Shown here piece by piece: positions 18,585-26,608 of a DNA stretch of 64,000 nucleotides (the stretch's first letter is position 1; each line of letters begins with the position of its first letter). The DNA is taken from positions 336,974 to 400,973 of the forward strand of contig NZ_HE611051.1 of assembly GCF_000285575.1 (NCBI RefSeq), in the 5' to 3' direction. The notes below the pieces were generated by a model that did no database searches, had not been told where the DNA came from, and worked only from the letters and a program-made list of their open reading frames with translations. The position numbers and the translations under genes were made by a program. The stretch comes from Clostridium senegalense JC122 (lineage in GTDB: Bacteria; Bacillota; Clostridia; Clostridiales; Clostridiaceae).

Positions 18585-18677
18585 ATGAAAATAATTAGAA
18601 GGAAAAATAAATCTGCTAATATAAAATGCTATTATCCATTACCAGAACATGCACCATGCCCAAGATACGGACTGTAG
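18585..18677 (+). CDS. Putative RiPP precursor peptide (30 aa)
   Basis: AAGGGGGAA lies 6 nt before the ATG, a strong ribosome site. The peptide has a basic leader-like start (MKIIRRKNKSANIK) and a core-like end (CYYPLPEHAPCPRYGL) with Cys15 and Cys25, four Pro and three Tyr. It sits 159 bp upstream of a radical SAM/SPASM maturase on the same strand, with a GC-rich hairpin between. That is the normal layout for thioether-bridged peptides (sactipeptides/ranthipeptides) or Tyr/Pro-crosslinked ones. It recalls the small Clo7bot-type Cys peptides of clostridia, but I could not confirm that match. It is too short for most gene callers. No exporter or protease gene is adjacent. Confidence 0.75.
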   Translation: MKIIRRKNKSANIKCYYPLPEHAPCPRYGL

Positions 18678-18708
18678 TTTTTTACAACTATTAATAATGA
18701 CATACTTA

Positions 18709-18728
18709 CCACCGGTTAACGCCGGTGG
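18709..18728 (+). terminator. GC-rich stem-loop between precursor and maturase
   Basis: A 7-bp stem CCACCGG/CCGGTGG with a 6-nt loop stands out in AT-rich surroundings, 32 bp after the precursor stop. There is no long T run after it, so it probably works as a partial terminator or RNA-end stabiliser that gives more precursor than enzyme. Confidence 0.6.
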
Positions 18729-18836
18729 GTTAAATTTATTACTATAAGATTCCAAGTACACTTTTTTATAATTAATTTTATATAAATCCAATTAACATTT
18801 TAATATCTTTAGTTCTTATAAGGAAGGAGCTTATTT

Positions 18837-20123
18837 ATGGATTATAAAATCTCTCGATTCAATATAGTAGTGCCAGTAGACAATAGCGATGAACTTATTT
18901 TATTTAATTCAAGAGAATGTTCATTTGTTGTTTTAGATAAAGAAACTCAAAATTTTTTAACGGATATAAATAAAATTAATGAATATGATGACGAAGTTGT
19001 AGAAAACTTAATTGATTTAGGATTTATAGTTAATATAGATTCAGATGAAATTGAAGATTTAGTTGAATCAACTCAACATGCACGCTTAGCAAATGAATCT
19101 TTATCAATTACAATAGCGACAACACTAGATTGCAATATGGCTTGCCCTTATTGCTTTGAGCATAAAAACAAAAAATATTTAACTGAAACTACTGCAGATA
19201 AAATAATAGCATTTATATTAAATAAATTATCCACAAACCAATTTAAAAAGTTACTAATTACTTGGACCGGTGGAGAACCATTATTAAATAAGGATATTAT
19301 TAAATATATAACTGAACCTATAACAAAACATTGTATTGAAAATAAAATAGACTACCATGCATCAATAATTACAAATGGATTACTTCTCACAGAGGAAAAC
19401 GCTAAATTTTTACAAGAAATGAAAGTTAGAGATGGACAAGTAACCTTAGATGGTTTTGAGGAAACTAATAATAAAAGAAGAATTGCTTTAAATGGTTATA
19501 ATAGTTTTAAAACTATTTTAAAAAATATAAATGTTGCCTGTACATATTTTGCTATAGTAATCAGGATAAACATTGATAATAATAATAAATATGAAATTAA
19601 AGATTTACTATCTTACTTATATAATGATTTAAATTATAAAAGTAACAAAAAAATTTCAATCACTCTAGCTCCAGTATCTGGATGTGATTCTGCCCTTACA
19701 TTAGATGCCTATTATAAGTTTTATAGAGATATATACGAAGATTATATGATTGATGATAAAGTTGAAAAATTTTATCCCGTTCCTTTAAGTTTTGCTTGTG
19801 GAGCACTTTGTAAAGATTCTTATGTAATTGGACCTGAAGGAGAAGTGTATAAGTGTTGGGAAGAAATAGGACAAAAAGAGTTAACTATTGGTACAGTTGA
19901 TAATCTATGTGATAATTGTGAGCGCTGTCAACAATATTTGAAAGATTTCTGGCCTAAGGAATGTGAGGAATGTTCATATTTACCTATGTGTCACGGTGGA
20001 TGTCCAATAAAAAGAATAGATAATAATAATAAACCTATCTGTGCACCCCAAACTCAAGCTATGGATATATATTTAAAAAAATACTATAAACTTTGGGAAA
20101 ATGAAACTGAAGAATGTTCATAA
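18837..20123 (+). CDS. Radical SAM/SPASM peptide maturase
   Basis: The 428-aa enzyme has three parts. Residues 1-85 look like a PqqD-like precursor-recognition domain (SRFNIVVPVDNSDELILFNS). The radical SAM core begins with the 4Fe-4S motif CNMACPYC (C99, C103, C106) and has the GGEP-type SAM segment TWTGGEPLLN. The C-terminal SPASM region has the ordered Cys set CGALC, YKCWEE, LCDNCERC, CEECSYLPMCHGGC, holding two auxiliary clusters. Such enzymes install thioether or C-C crosslinks in ribosomal peptides. The start follows AAGGAAGGAGC. The substrate is very likely the 30-aa peptide just upstream. The closest recalled class is the clostridial Clo7bot/CcpM-type maturases; this remains to be checked. 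Confidence 0.88.
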   Translation: MDYKISRFNIVVPVDNSDELILFNSRECSFVVLDKETQNFLTDINKINEYDDEVVENLIDLGFIVNIDSDEIEDLVESTQHARLANESLSITIATTLDCNMACPYCFEHKNKKYLTETTADKIIAFILNKLSTNQFKKLLITWTGGEPLLNKDIIKYITEPITKHCIENKIDYHASIITNGLLLTEENAKFLQEMKVRDGQVTLDGFEETNNKRRIALNGYNSFKTILKNINVACTYFAIVIRINIDNNNKYEIKDLLSYLYNDLNYKSNKKISITLAPVSGCDSALTLDAYYKFYRDIYEDYMIDDKVEKFYPVPLSFACGALCKDSYVIGPEGEVYKCWEEIGQKELTIGTVDNLCDNCERCQQYLKDFWPKECEECSYLPMCHGGCPIKRIDNNNKPICAPQTQAMDIYLKKYYKLWENETEECS

Positions 20124-20134
20124 ACAACAAATTA

Positions 20135-20192
20135 ATCACCAAATTTATTATACAATCTTAAATATATAATAAATTTGGTGATAACTTTTTTT
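20135..20192 (+). terminator. Terminator of the RiPP unit
   Basis: An 18-bp perfect stem (20135-20152 with 20165-20182; arms start ATCACCAAATTTATTATA) followed by AACTTTTTTT. Confidence 0.9.
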
Positions 20193-20402
20193 AATATGTT
20201 TAAATTTTTAAACTATAATTTAAACATATTATCCTCTCTTGTTTTAAACAAATAAAAAATTTATAGATTTATATTACTATTATAAAAATAAAAATATTAT
20301 TATTTATTTAAATTTATTCTTTTATAATCATTACATTTTTACATTTAACAAAACAATTAATTCTATATCATGATTATTTTAAATATGCACTTTTTAACAA
20401 TT

Positions 20403-22901
20403 TTATAATCCATCAACCCTCAAAAGTTCTACAACACTTTCTTTACCCATAAAACAATAGGAAATATATGGAGTCAACAAACCTAATACAAATAATATTG
20501 GAAAGATGATTACCAGTGATGAAAAATTAAATTTGAAGTTTAAAAACCAAATTTGATTGCATAGTGGTCTCACTATAAATAGTGAGCTTCCTATGCTCAA
20601 TAAGATAGAAATTACCAAAGTAAATATGACATAATAACATCCTTCTAAACATAGCATTTCAACAAGCTGCCTTTTGGTCATACCGATACTTTGTAGTATT
20701 GCAAGTTCTTTGCGACGAACCAGAATACTAGTTAAAATGGTATTGATAAAATTCAAAATACCAATTATTCCAATAATGAATGCAATAGTGCCTCCAATCA
20801 ATATGATTGTATTCTTAATATCTGTAACACCTGCTAAGGTATTGAGTTTAGACTTATAACTCATTGTTGGTTCAACACTATTCGTATAATTTTTTAGAAA
20901 TTCCTCCATATCAGCTTCTTTATCTTCTGTAGCATCAAAAACATAACTCATAGTATAGGTATTGCCAGTAACTTTTTTATAATCCTCCACTGGAAGAAAA
21001 AAGCAGGAGTCCACCCAATCATAAGTATTTCCCTCGTTTGCAATAACATGTCCAAGTACAGTTACTTCATGAATATTACCATTATAATTCAATTCCAATT
21101 TATCTCCAATACTATGATTCATACTTTTCATGTCCTTATGACCGCGGGAATCTACCCAAACCCCCTCTAAGATGTACTTCCCTGTTGCAAGTTTCTCTAT
21201 ATCTATTTCACCATCTACTAATTTCATACGGGAAAATGGAAATTCATCCATACCATATATATGTGTAGGAAATGAACCGTCTTTCTGCTGATTGCTGCAA
21301 GTTTGTTTAGTGGTTTTGCTTGTGTATGTAGCTCTACAGCCGTATTGGCGACCACCGGTTTTAAATCCATCATGTTTTTCTACAGCAGTTATAAAACTTT
21401 CGCTAAGGGCACTTTCTGCATTAACTTTGTACTGAAAAAACAAGTCGGTATTACCGATGCAAAAATCTGAAGTATTGGCATTTTTGAGAGCATTCTCTGG
21501 ATCTACGCTCTGCGAAAAATTAAAAACTGTGTTAGTTAGCACTATGCTAAGCGAAAGACTTATAATAACTAGCACAGTACGTTTCTTATTTCGTCCAAGA
21601 TTTGCCCATGCCATCCTCTTTTGAGGATTTCCATTCCTTGTCTTCTTCTTTTTTTTCTTACCATTGTTAAAATTGTAATCAGTATAGGAAACAGCTTCCA
21701 TTGGGGATACTTCTGCCGCCATTTTTGCTGGCTTTCGAACGCTTATAAATACGGTAATTAGTGTAAATATAGATGCCAACATAAAAATAAAAGGATTAGT
21801 CGATACAATTGCTGTATTCCCCTTAAAACTAGATTGTATCAGTAACGTTGGTAGCAATGCTTTCCCCATTAAAAAACCGCCACAAAGCCCCAAAGGAATG
21901 CCAAGTAATGAAAGCATCACGGCCTGTCGGTTAATGATTTCATAAAGTTGACGTCCTGTGGTACCAATAGTTTTCAATAGCCCATAAAAGTGCATATCAT
22001 GTAAAACAGAAATTTGAAAAATATTATAGATGATTAAATATCCTGTGAATACAACTAACAATAAGGCACAAGATAGTGCACCAGCTGTTCCAATCCCCAT
22101 TGTTGTATGCTTGGACAAGTACCGTGGGTTAATTCCTGTATTTATATAATTTTGTGCATTTAAATCCATAGAAAATCCGCTATCTTTCACTACCTTCTCC
22201 AGGTCTTTTTCAATGTTTTGTTCATCTTTAAATTTTATAATTCCAGTAATGGTTCCAGTTTCTTCCCGATCTTGGCGGTAGGTGCTTTTCAATTCATCCA
22301 AATGATCATTAACATAAGCCTTAGATGCAATAATGGTACCATTCCTCACACCTGGATAACTCTTCCACCAACCGGCAAGTATGAAATCACGTGTAACTTT
22401 TTTATTGTGGATAGTAATCTCTAGTTTTATATGAGTTCCCAATTTTTGTGGGATATCAAGCATTTCTAGTGTTGTCGTATCGGTGATAATCTCTTTTTCT
22501 GTCTGAGGTTTATGCCCAATTGTAGGCTCAACAAACGCATATTTCAAACCAAGATCATCATAATACCAAAACTCTGTGTATCGCTTCATAAGTGATTGAT
22601 TATCTACGCTGTCAGCAAGTTTGCGACAATAGGCAATTTCCTTTATCAAAGAATGACTGCTTATATTGTCATACTCTGATTCAGTCATATAATTTATACG
22701 CGCTTGTCCATCACCACCAGACATTATCATGTCAGCACGCTGTATACTTTTTACCATACCAAACCCCATAGTAAACATACCGGTAAATAAAAGTGAAGTT
22801 AGTGCAATTGCAAACACAGCTATAATGTTGCGTGTTTGGGCAGAGTTAAAATTCTTAACTGCCAATTTGCAAATTATCTTTCTGTTTTTCACTCGAATCA
22901 T
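20403..22901 (-). CDS. FtsX-type ABC permease (832 aa), module A
   Basis: The protein has an N-terminal membrane helix, a large extracytoplasmic domain (about residues 50-265), a first FtsX block of helices (about 270-395), a second helix near 445 followed by another large external domain, and a second FtsX block (about 700-832; ILVRRKELAILQSIGMTKRQL). This double MacB/FtsX layout is used to detect or remove peptide antibiotics and other extracellular compounds, not for bulk transport. The start overlaps the ATPase stop by 4 bp (ATGA). It forms one operon with a response regulator, kinase and ATPase (20403-25276). Confidence 0.85.
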   Translation of the reverse strand: MIRVKNRKIICKLAVKNFNSAQTRNIIAVFAIALTSLLFTGMFTMGFGMVKSIQRADMIMSGGDGQARINYMTESEYDNISSHSLIKEIAYCRKLADSVDNQSLMKRYTEFWYYDDLGLKYAFVEPTIGHKPQTEKEIITDTTTLEMLDIPQKLGTHIKLEITIHNKKVTRDFILAGWWKSYPGVRNGTIIASKAYVNDHLDELKSTYRQDREETGTITGIIKFKDEQNIEKDLEKVVKDSGFSMDLNAQNYINTGINPRYLSKHTTMGIGTAGALSCALLLVVFTGYLIIYNIFQISVLHDMHFYGLLKTIGTTGRQLYEIINRQAVMLSLLGIPLGLCGGFLMGKALLPTLLIQSSFKGNTAIVSTNPFIFMLASIFTLITVFISVRKPAKMAAEVSPMEAVSYTDYNFNNGKKKKKKTRNGNPQKRMAWANLGRNKKRTVLVIISLSLSIVLTNTVFNFSQSVDPENALKNANTSDFCIGNTDLFFQYKVNAESALSESFITAVEKHDGFKTGGRQYGCRATYTSKTTKQTCSNQQKDGSFPTHIYGMDEFPFSRMKLVDGEIDIEKLATGKYILEGVWVDSRGHKDMKSMNHSIGDKLELNYNGNIHEVTVLGHVIANEGNTYDWVDSCFFLPVEDYKKVTGNTYTMSYVFDATEDKEADMEEFLKNYTNSVEPTMSYKSKLNTLAGVTDIKNTIILIGGTIAFIIGIIGILNFINTILTSILVRRKELAILQSIGMTKRQLVEMLCLEGCYYVIFTLVISILLSIGSSLFIVRPLCNQIWFLNFKFNFSSLVIIFPILFVLGLLTPYISYCFMGKESVVELLRVDGL

Positions 22902-23578
22902 ATGGTATCACCACCTGATATTTTTCCATCTTCTATACGAATAATACGGTCTGCAAGCTGTGCAAGCTCTTCACTATGAGTAATCATAACAATAGTCTGA
23001 TTGAATTTTTTTCCTGTCACTTTTAAAAGCCCTATCACATCCTGACTGGCCTTGCTATCTAAATTGCCAGTAAGTTCATCAGCAAGTACAATAGCTGGTT
23101 TTGTTGCCAATGCTCTTGCAATAGCAACCCGTTGCTGCTGTCCACCAGAAAGTTGATTTGGTAAATTTTCTAGTTTGTTCTCAAGGCCTAGCACCTTAAT
23201 AATTTTATTTATATAACTTTTGTCAGGCTTGTTACCATCTAACTGTATAGGTAGTACAATATTTTCATAAATATTTAGCATAGGCACAAGGTTAAAACTC
23301 TGAAATACAAAGCCAATTTTACGGCGTCGGAAAACTGTCAATTCTTCCTCTTTCATTTTAAAAATTTCTTTGCCATCTACCATTACATTTCCACTAGTTG
23401 GACGGTCAAGACCACCTAGCATGTGAAGAAGTGTAGATTTTCCACTACCTGATAGCCCTATTACTGCGATAAATTCACCGTTTTCTACGGAAAGACTAAC
23501 ACCATCCAGCGCACGTACAGCCATTTCTCCACTCCCATAATATTTTTTTAAGTTTGTCGTTTCCAATATGGTTTTCAT
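22898..23578 (-). CDS. ABC transporter ATPase, module A
   Basis: I chose the ATG at 23576-23578 (GGGGAGG 6 nt upstream), giving 226 aa; the longer frame adds 18 unlikely residues. It belongs to the MacB/LolD group. Motifs: Walker A GLSGSGKST (about 41-49), Q-loop VFQSFN, signature LSGGQQQR, Walker B AIVLADELTGNLD (Leu replaces the usual Pro after DE) and the switch ITHSEE. It pairs with the FtsX permease that overlaps its stop and is driven by the kinase/regulator pair upstream. Confidence 0.9.
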   Translation of the reverse strand: MKTILETTNLKKYYGSGEMAVRALDGVSLSVENGEFIAVIGLSGSGKSTLLHMLGGLDRPTSGNVMVDGKEIFKMKEEELTVFRRRKIGFVFQSFNLVPMLNIYENIVLPIQLDGNKPDKSYINKIIKVLGLENKLENLPNQLSGGQQQRVAIARALATKPAIVLADELTGNLDSKASQDVIGLLKVTGKKFNQTIVMITHSEELAQLADRIIRIEDGKISGGDTI

Positions 23579-23678
23579 AGTGTCCTCCCCAAAATTTACA
23601 TCAAAATTTTTCTTATACAAAAATAATAACAAAATTTTCTTTCCACATTCTTTCTGAAATCTATCAGTTTTGAAAGAT

Positions 23679-24599
23679 TTATCTTTTCTCTGTTGGTAGA
23701 AAAATAGAAAAGGTAGAACCGCCTCCTTTTGTTCCAGACACCTTAATATAACCTCCTCCGTTAGATATAATTTCTCGTGTCAGAAATAATCCTAGTCCCA
23801 CACCTTCATACTCACGTACCTTTGCAGAACGGTAAAATCGCGTAAATATTTTTTCCTTTTCATCTGTTGCTATACCAATCCCTTTATCTATAATATCAAT
23901 CCGAAAAAATAAATCATAGGATACAGTATAAACTTTGATGTTGCTTTTTCTAGGAGAATACTTAACTGCGTTATCCAGGACATTATAAATTGATTCAACA
24001 GTCCATTTTGGATCATAATAAACCGTACCATTTGTTAACTCAATTTCAATTGTAATCTCTTTTTCTTCTGCTTTAGGCAGTATTGAGTCAATAACAGCAT
24101 AAATCAACGCTTTCATGGTACCCTTTTGAGGATTAACAGTAATAATCCCACTTTCTAGACGAGAAATTTTCATTAAGGCTAGTATTAGAAAATCAAGTTT
24201 TTCGGCCTGAGTAGCTAGTGCTTTTGCGCATACAGTACTTTCTTCTGGCAAATCATGTTCCATAAGAATCTGTGAATAAAGAAGTATATTTGCAACTGGT
24301 GTTTTAATTTGATGGGATATGTCAGAAATTAAATGCTTGATATTTTCTTTTTCCATACTCATATTTTTTGAAGATACAGCACAAGATGATAAAAAATGAG
24401 ACATTTTTGCCTCTATAGCTGACAATACAGATTCATCAAAGGTATTTTCAGTAAAATCTCCATCTATAGCACTATCTAACATAGTGGTCAAGGAATTCAT
24501 AAGCCGACGCATTTTTCTACGATATAGAAGGATGATGAAAATTACAAGAAACATTGAAATGACTAAGAAGATCCCTATTATAAAAAAATACTTATCCAT
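23679..24599 (-). CDS. Sensor histidine kinase, module A
   Basis: Start taken at the ATG 24597-24599, which overlaps the regulator stop as ATGTGATG; the further upstream TTG is less likely. In the 306-aa kinase there is one clear membrane helix at the N terminus (IIGIFLVISMFLVIFIILLY) and almost no external domain, so the signal probably comes through the ABC permease, as in Bce-like modules. The catalytic part has the H-box ISDISHQIKTPVANI, N-box NVLDNAVKYS, and G-boxes DKGIGI and GVGLGLFLTREI. It phosphorylates the OmpR-type regulator encoded just upstream. Confidence 0.88.
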   Translation of the reverse strand: MDKYFFIIGIFLVISMFLVIFIILLYRRKMRRLMNSLTTMLDSAIDGDFTENTFDESVLSAIEAKMSHFLSSCAVSSKNMSMEKENIKHLISDISHQIKTPVANILLYSQILMEHDLPEESTVCAKALATQAEKLDFLILALMKISRLESGIITVNPQKGTMKALIYAVIDSILPKAEEKEITIEIELTNGTVYYDPKWTVESIYNVLDNAVKYSPRKSNIKVYTVSYDLFFRIDIIDKGIGIATDEKEKIFTRFYRSAKVREYEGVGLGLFLTREIISNGGGYIKVSGTKGGGSTFSIFLPTEKR

Positions 24600-25276
24600 C
24601 ACATTACCGACCAAGTATAACCAATGCCGTATACTGTTTTAATATATACAGGTGAAGAAGGTGTGTCTTCTAATTTATCACGTAATCTCTTAACTGCAAC
24701 TGACAGAGCATTTTCATCTACATATACAGCATCATCCGTCCATACGGCATCCACCAATTGCGCCCTTGTAAGAGTATGTCCTCTATTTTCAAGTAAAATA
24801 CGTAATAATTTTTGTTCAGTTTTGCTCAATTCAATGGAAATGTTATTTTTTAAAAACTCCATTCTTGTAAAAGAGAATTGAAATTCATTAATTGATATTG
24901 AATCAACAATAACAGGTGCATTACTTCGAAGTCTAGCACCTACCCTTGCCCTTAGAATCATCAAACTAAAAGGCTTGGTTATATAATCGTCTGCTCCTAA
25001 CTCAAGACCTGTAACCACATCTATTTCCAAATCATTTGCAGTAAGAATTATTACTGGAACAGCAGAGTCCCTTCTTAACTCTTTTAAGAAATTCAATCCA
25101 TTTCCATCAGGCAAGTTGATGTCAAGAATGATAAGATCAAAAGTATTGTTTTCAGTTTCTCGCCACGCAGAATGCAAATCCTGTACTTGTACAAATGTAA
25201 ATTCACTGTCTTTTAAAGCGAGCGCTATCCCGTTCGCTAAGGACAAATCATCTTCAATAATTAATATTCGTTTCAT
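24599..25276 (-). CDS. OmpR-family response regulator, module A
   Basis: The 225-aa regulator has a receiver domain (acidic pair EDD at 8-10, phospho-Asp in LIILDINLPDGNG, conserved Thr in ILTAND, Lys in DDYITKPF) and a C-terminal winged helix (LSKTEQKLLRILLENRGHTL ... AVKRLRDKLE ... VYGIGYTW). It is the first gene of the module A operon and would activate the ABC genes when the kinase senses its compound. The stop overlaps the kinase start. Confidence 0.9.
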   Translation of the reverse strand: MKRILIIEDDLSLANGIALALKDSEFTFVQVQDLHSAWRETENNTFDLIILDINLPDGNGLNFLKELRRDSAVPVIILTANDLEIDVVTGLELGADDYITKPFSLMILRARVGARLRSNAPVIVDSISINEFQFSFTRMEFLKNNISIELSKTEQKLLRILLENRGHTLTRAQLVDAVWTDDAVYVDENALSVAVKRLRDKLEDTPSSPVYIKTVYGIGYTWSVM

Positions 25277-25867
25277 TTATGGTTGTCTCCCTTAACTAAT
25301 TCTCATTAGGTTTTCCCTATTACTATTGTATAAAAATGTAATTTCATATTTTATAAAAATTCAATACTAAATTTAATTTTCTTATCATTTAAAAATTTTC
25401 TTCTTAGTATTGTAATAAACCTATCATCATTAAACTATGTCTTTATTGATTTTAAATTCAAAGTTTATTTACATTTATTCTACAATCTTTTACATATTCC
25501 TCTAACTTAATTTTTAGATTTCATTTTAATTACACAAACTCCAACACTTTTATAAAAGATATATAGAAGATATGAATTTTTTATTAAGCTTGTATATAAT
25601 AAACTTCTAAATTCTTTTTTAATAGCTTAAAAATTACCTTTCTACACTTTCTATATTTTAATCTTCAAATAGAAAACGACGGTTTTGATTGTTATTTCAA
25701 AACCGTCGCATGGCCCTATTTGGGCCACAAAACGTCATCTGCCACAACTGCAGTTTTTCATTACTGTAAGACAGCACTCCTTTGTAATTTACATTACTTC
25801 TGTATGATTGATTCTGTATTCTCAATACAAAAATTAGCTTTTGCCTTAATAGACTTATACTAATTTT
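25277..25867. other. Intergenic region between module A and the M1-ABC operon
   Basis: The right part holds the first copy of a 93-bp multi-hairpin element (25672-25764). The rest is AT-rich and presumably holds the module A promoter; I could not place it firmly. Confidence 0.5.
25672..25764 (-). repeat. 93-bp multi-hairpin element, copy 1
   Basis: Three stem-loops in a row: GACGGTTTT/AAAACCGTC, TGGCCC/GGGCCA and a short CTGC/GCAG stem. A copy at 30082-30174 differs at a handful of positions, and the first stem stays paired there through G-U wobble. Both copies lie 100-125 bp after the stop of an ABC permease gene, on the same side. It probably acts as an operon-end terminator or RNA stabiliser carried with the cassettes. 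Confidence 0.75.
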
Positions 25868-26602
25868 TTAAGATTTTCTAGAAAGCTTCTTAAATGAAGC
25901 TACATATAAAACTATTCCTACTAGAATAAATAGCAACCTACTCATTATAAAACTTAAAGATAAACTAAAAACAGGTTCACCGAGACTATCAACGGGTAAA
26001 ACTGTAGGCATATAAGTCACATACCCTTTGGCAAAAATATCAATAAAAGGTGTGCTATTAAAACTTATCAATGACAAAATCAAAACAATTGGAATCCAAG
26101 CATAAAGCAAAGTTTGGCTTTTGCTACCTAAAAACATACTCGTTCCAAAAATAAACACAAAAGTGGGAAGTAGTATTATTAAGCTCGGCAATAAAAAGTT
26201 TAGAAAATTAACAAAATTAAAAGTTGTCTTGTAAAATACCAAACTTATTAAAATACAAAATACAGCAATAATTAAGTAAGAAATAAACAGAGCTAAACTT
26301 TTTGTAGCCAAATACTTTTTCTGTGGTAAAGATGTACATGAAGTAATTTCTCTTACTCTTTGTTCATTTCTAGAAAAAAGCCCTGTACAAGAAAGCATTA
26401 GAACTAATAACATAATCGTATTTATGTCACACAAAAACTTGCAATAACTCCACTTAGAAAAAGGTGCCGTACCAGAAACACCTTGTATTATTTCTGTATA
26501 GAGGTTAATTACTGAAAAGAAAAGTGCAATTATGAAAGTTATCATAAACATTTTCGAAAAAATTATTCTTTTCAATTCGTATTTAAGAATCTTTATATTC
26601 AT
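25868..26602 (-). CDS. ABC-2 type membrane permease
   Basis: The 244-aa protein has six hydrophobic helices and no external domain. It begins MNIKILKYELKRIIFSKMFM, a pattern common to ABC-2 permeases, with a large polar stretch before helix 2. GGAGG stands before the ATG, 6 bp after the preceding stop. It is the third gene of a unit with the ATPase (28844) and the M1-like permease (26609), and probably makes the second half of the membrane pore. Confidence 0.75.
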   Translation of the reverse strand: MNIKILKYELKRIIFSKMFMITFIIALFFSVINLYTEIIQGVSGTAPFSKWSYCKFLCDINTIMLLVLMLSCTGLFSRNEQRVREITSCTSLPQKKYLATKSLALFISYLIIAVFCILISLVFYKTTFNFVNFLNFLLPSLIILLPTFVFIFGTSMFLGSKSQTLLYAWIPIVLILSLISFNSTPFIDIFAKGYVTYMPTVLPVDSLGEPVFSLSLSFIMSRLLFILVGIVLYVASFKKLSRKS

Positions 26603-26608
26603 TGAAAG

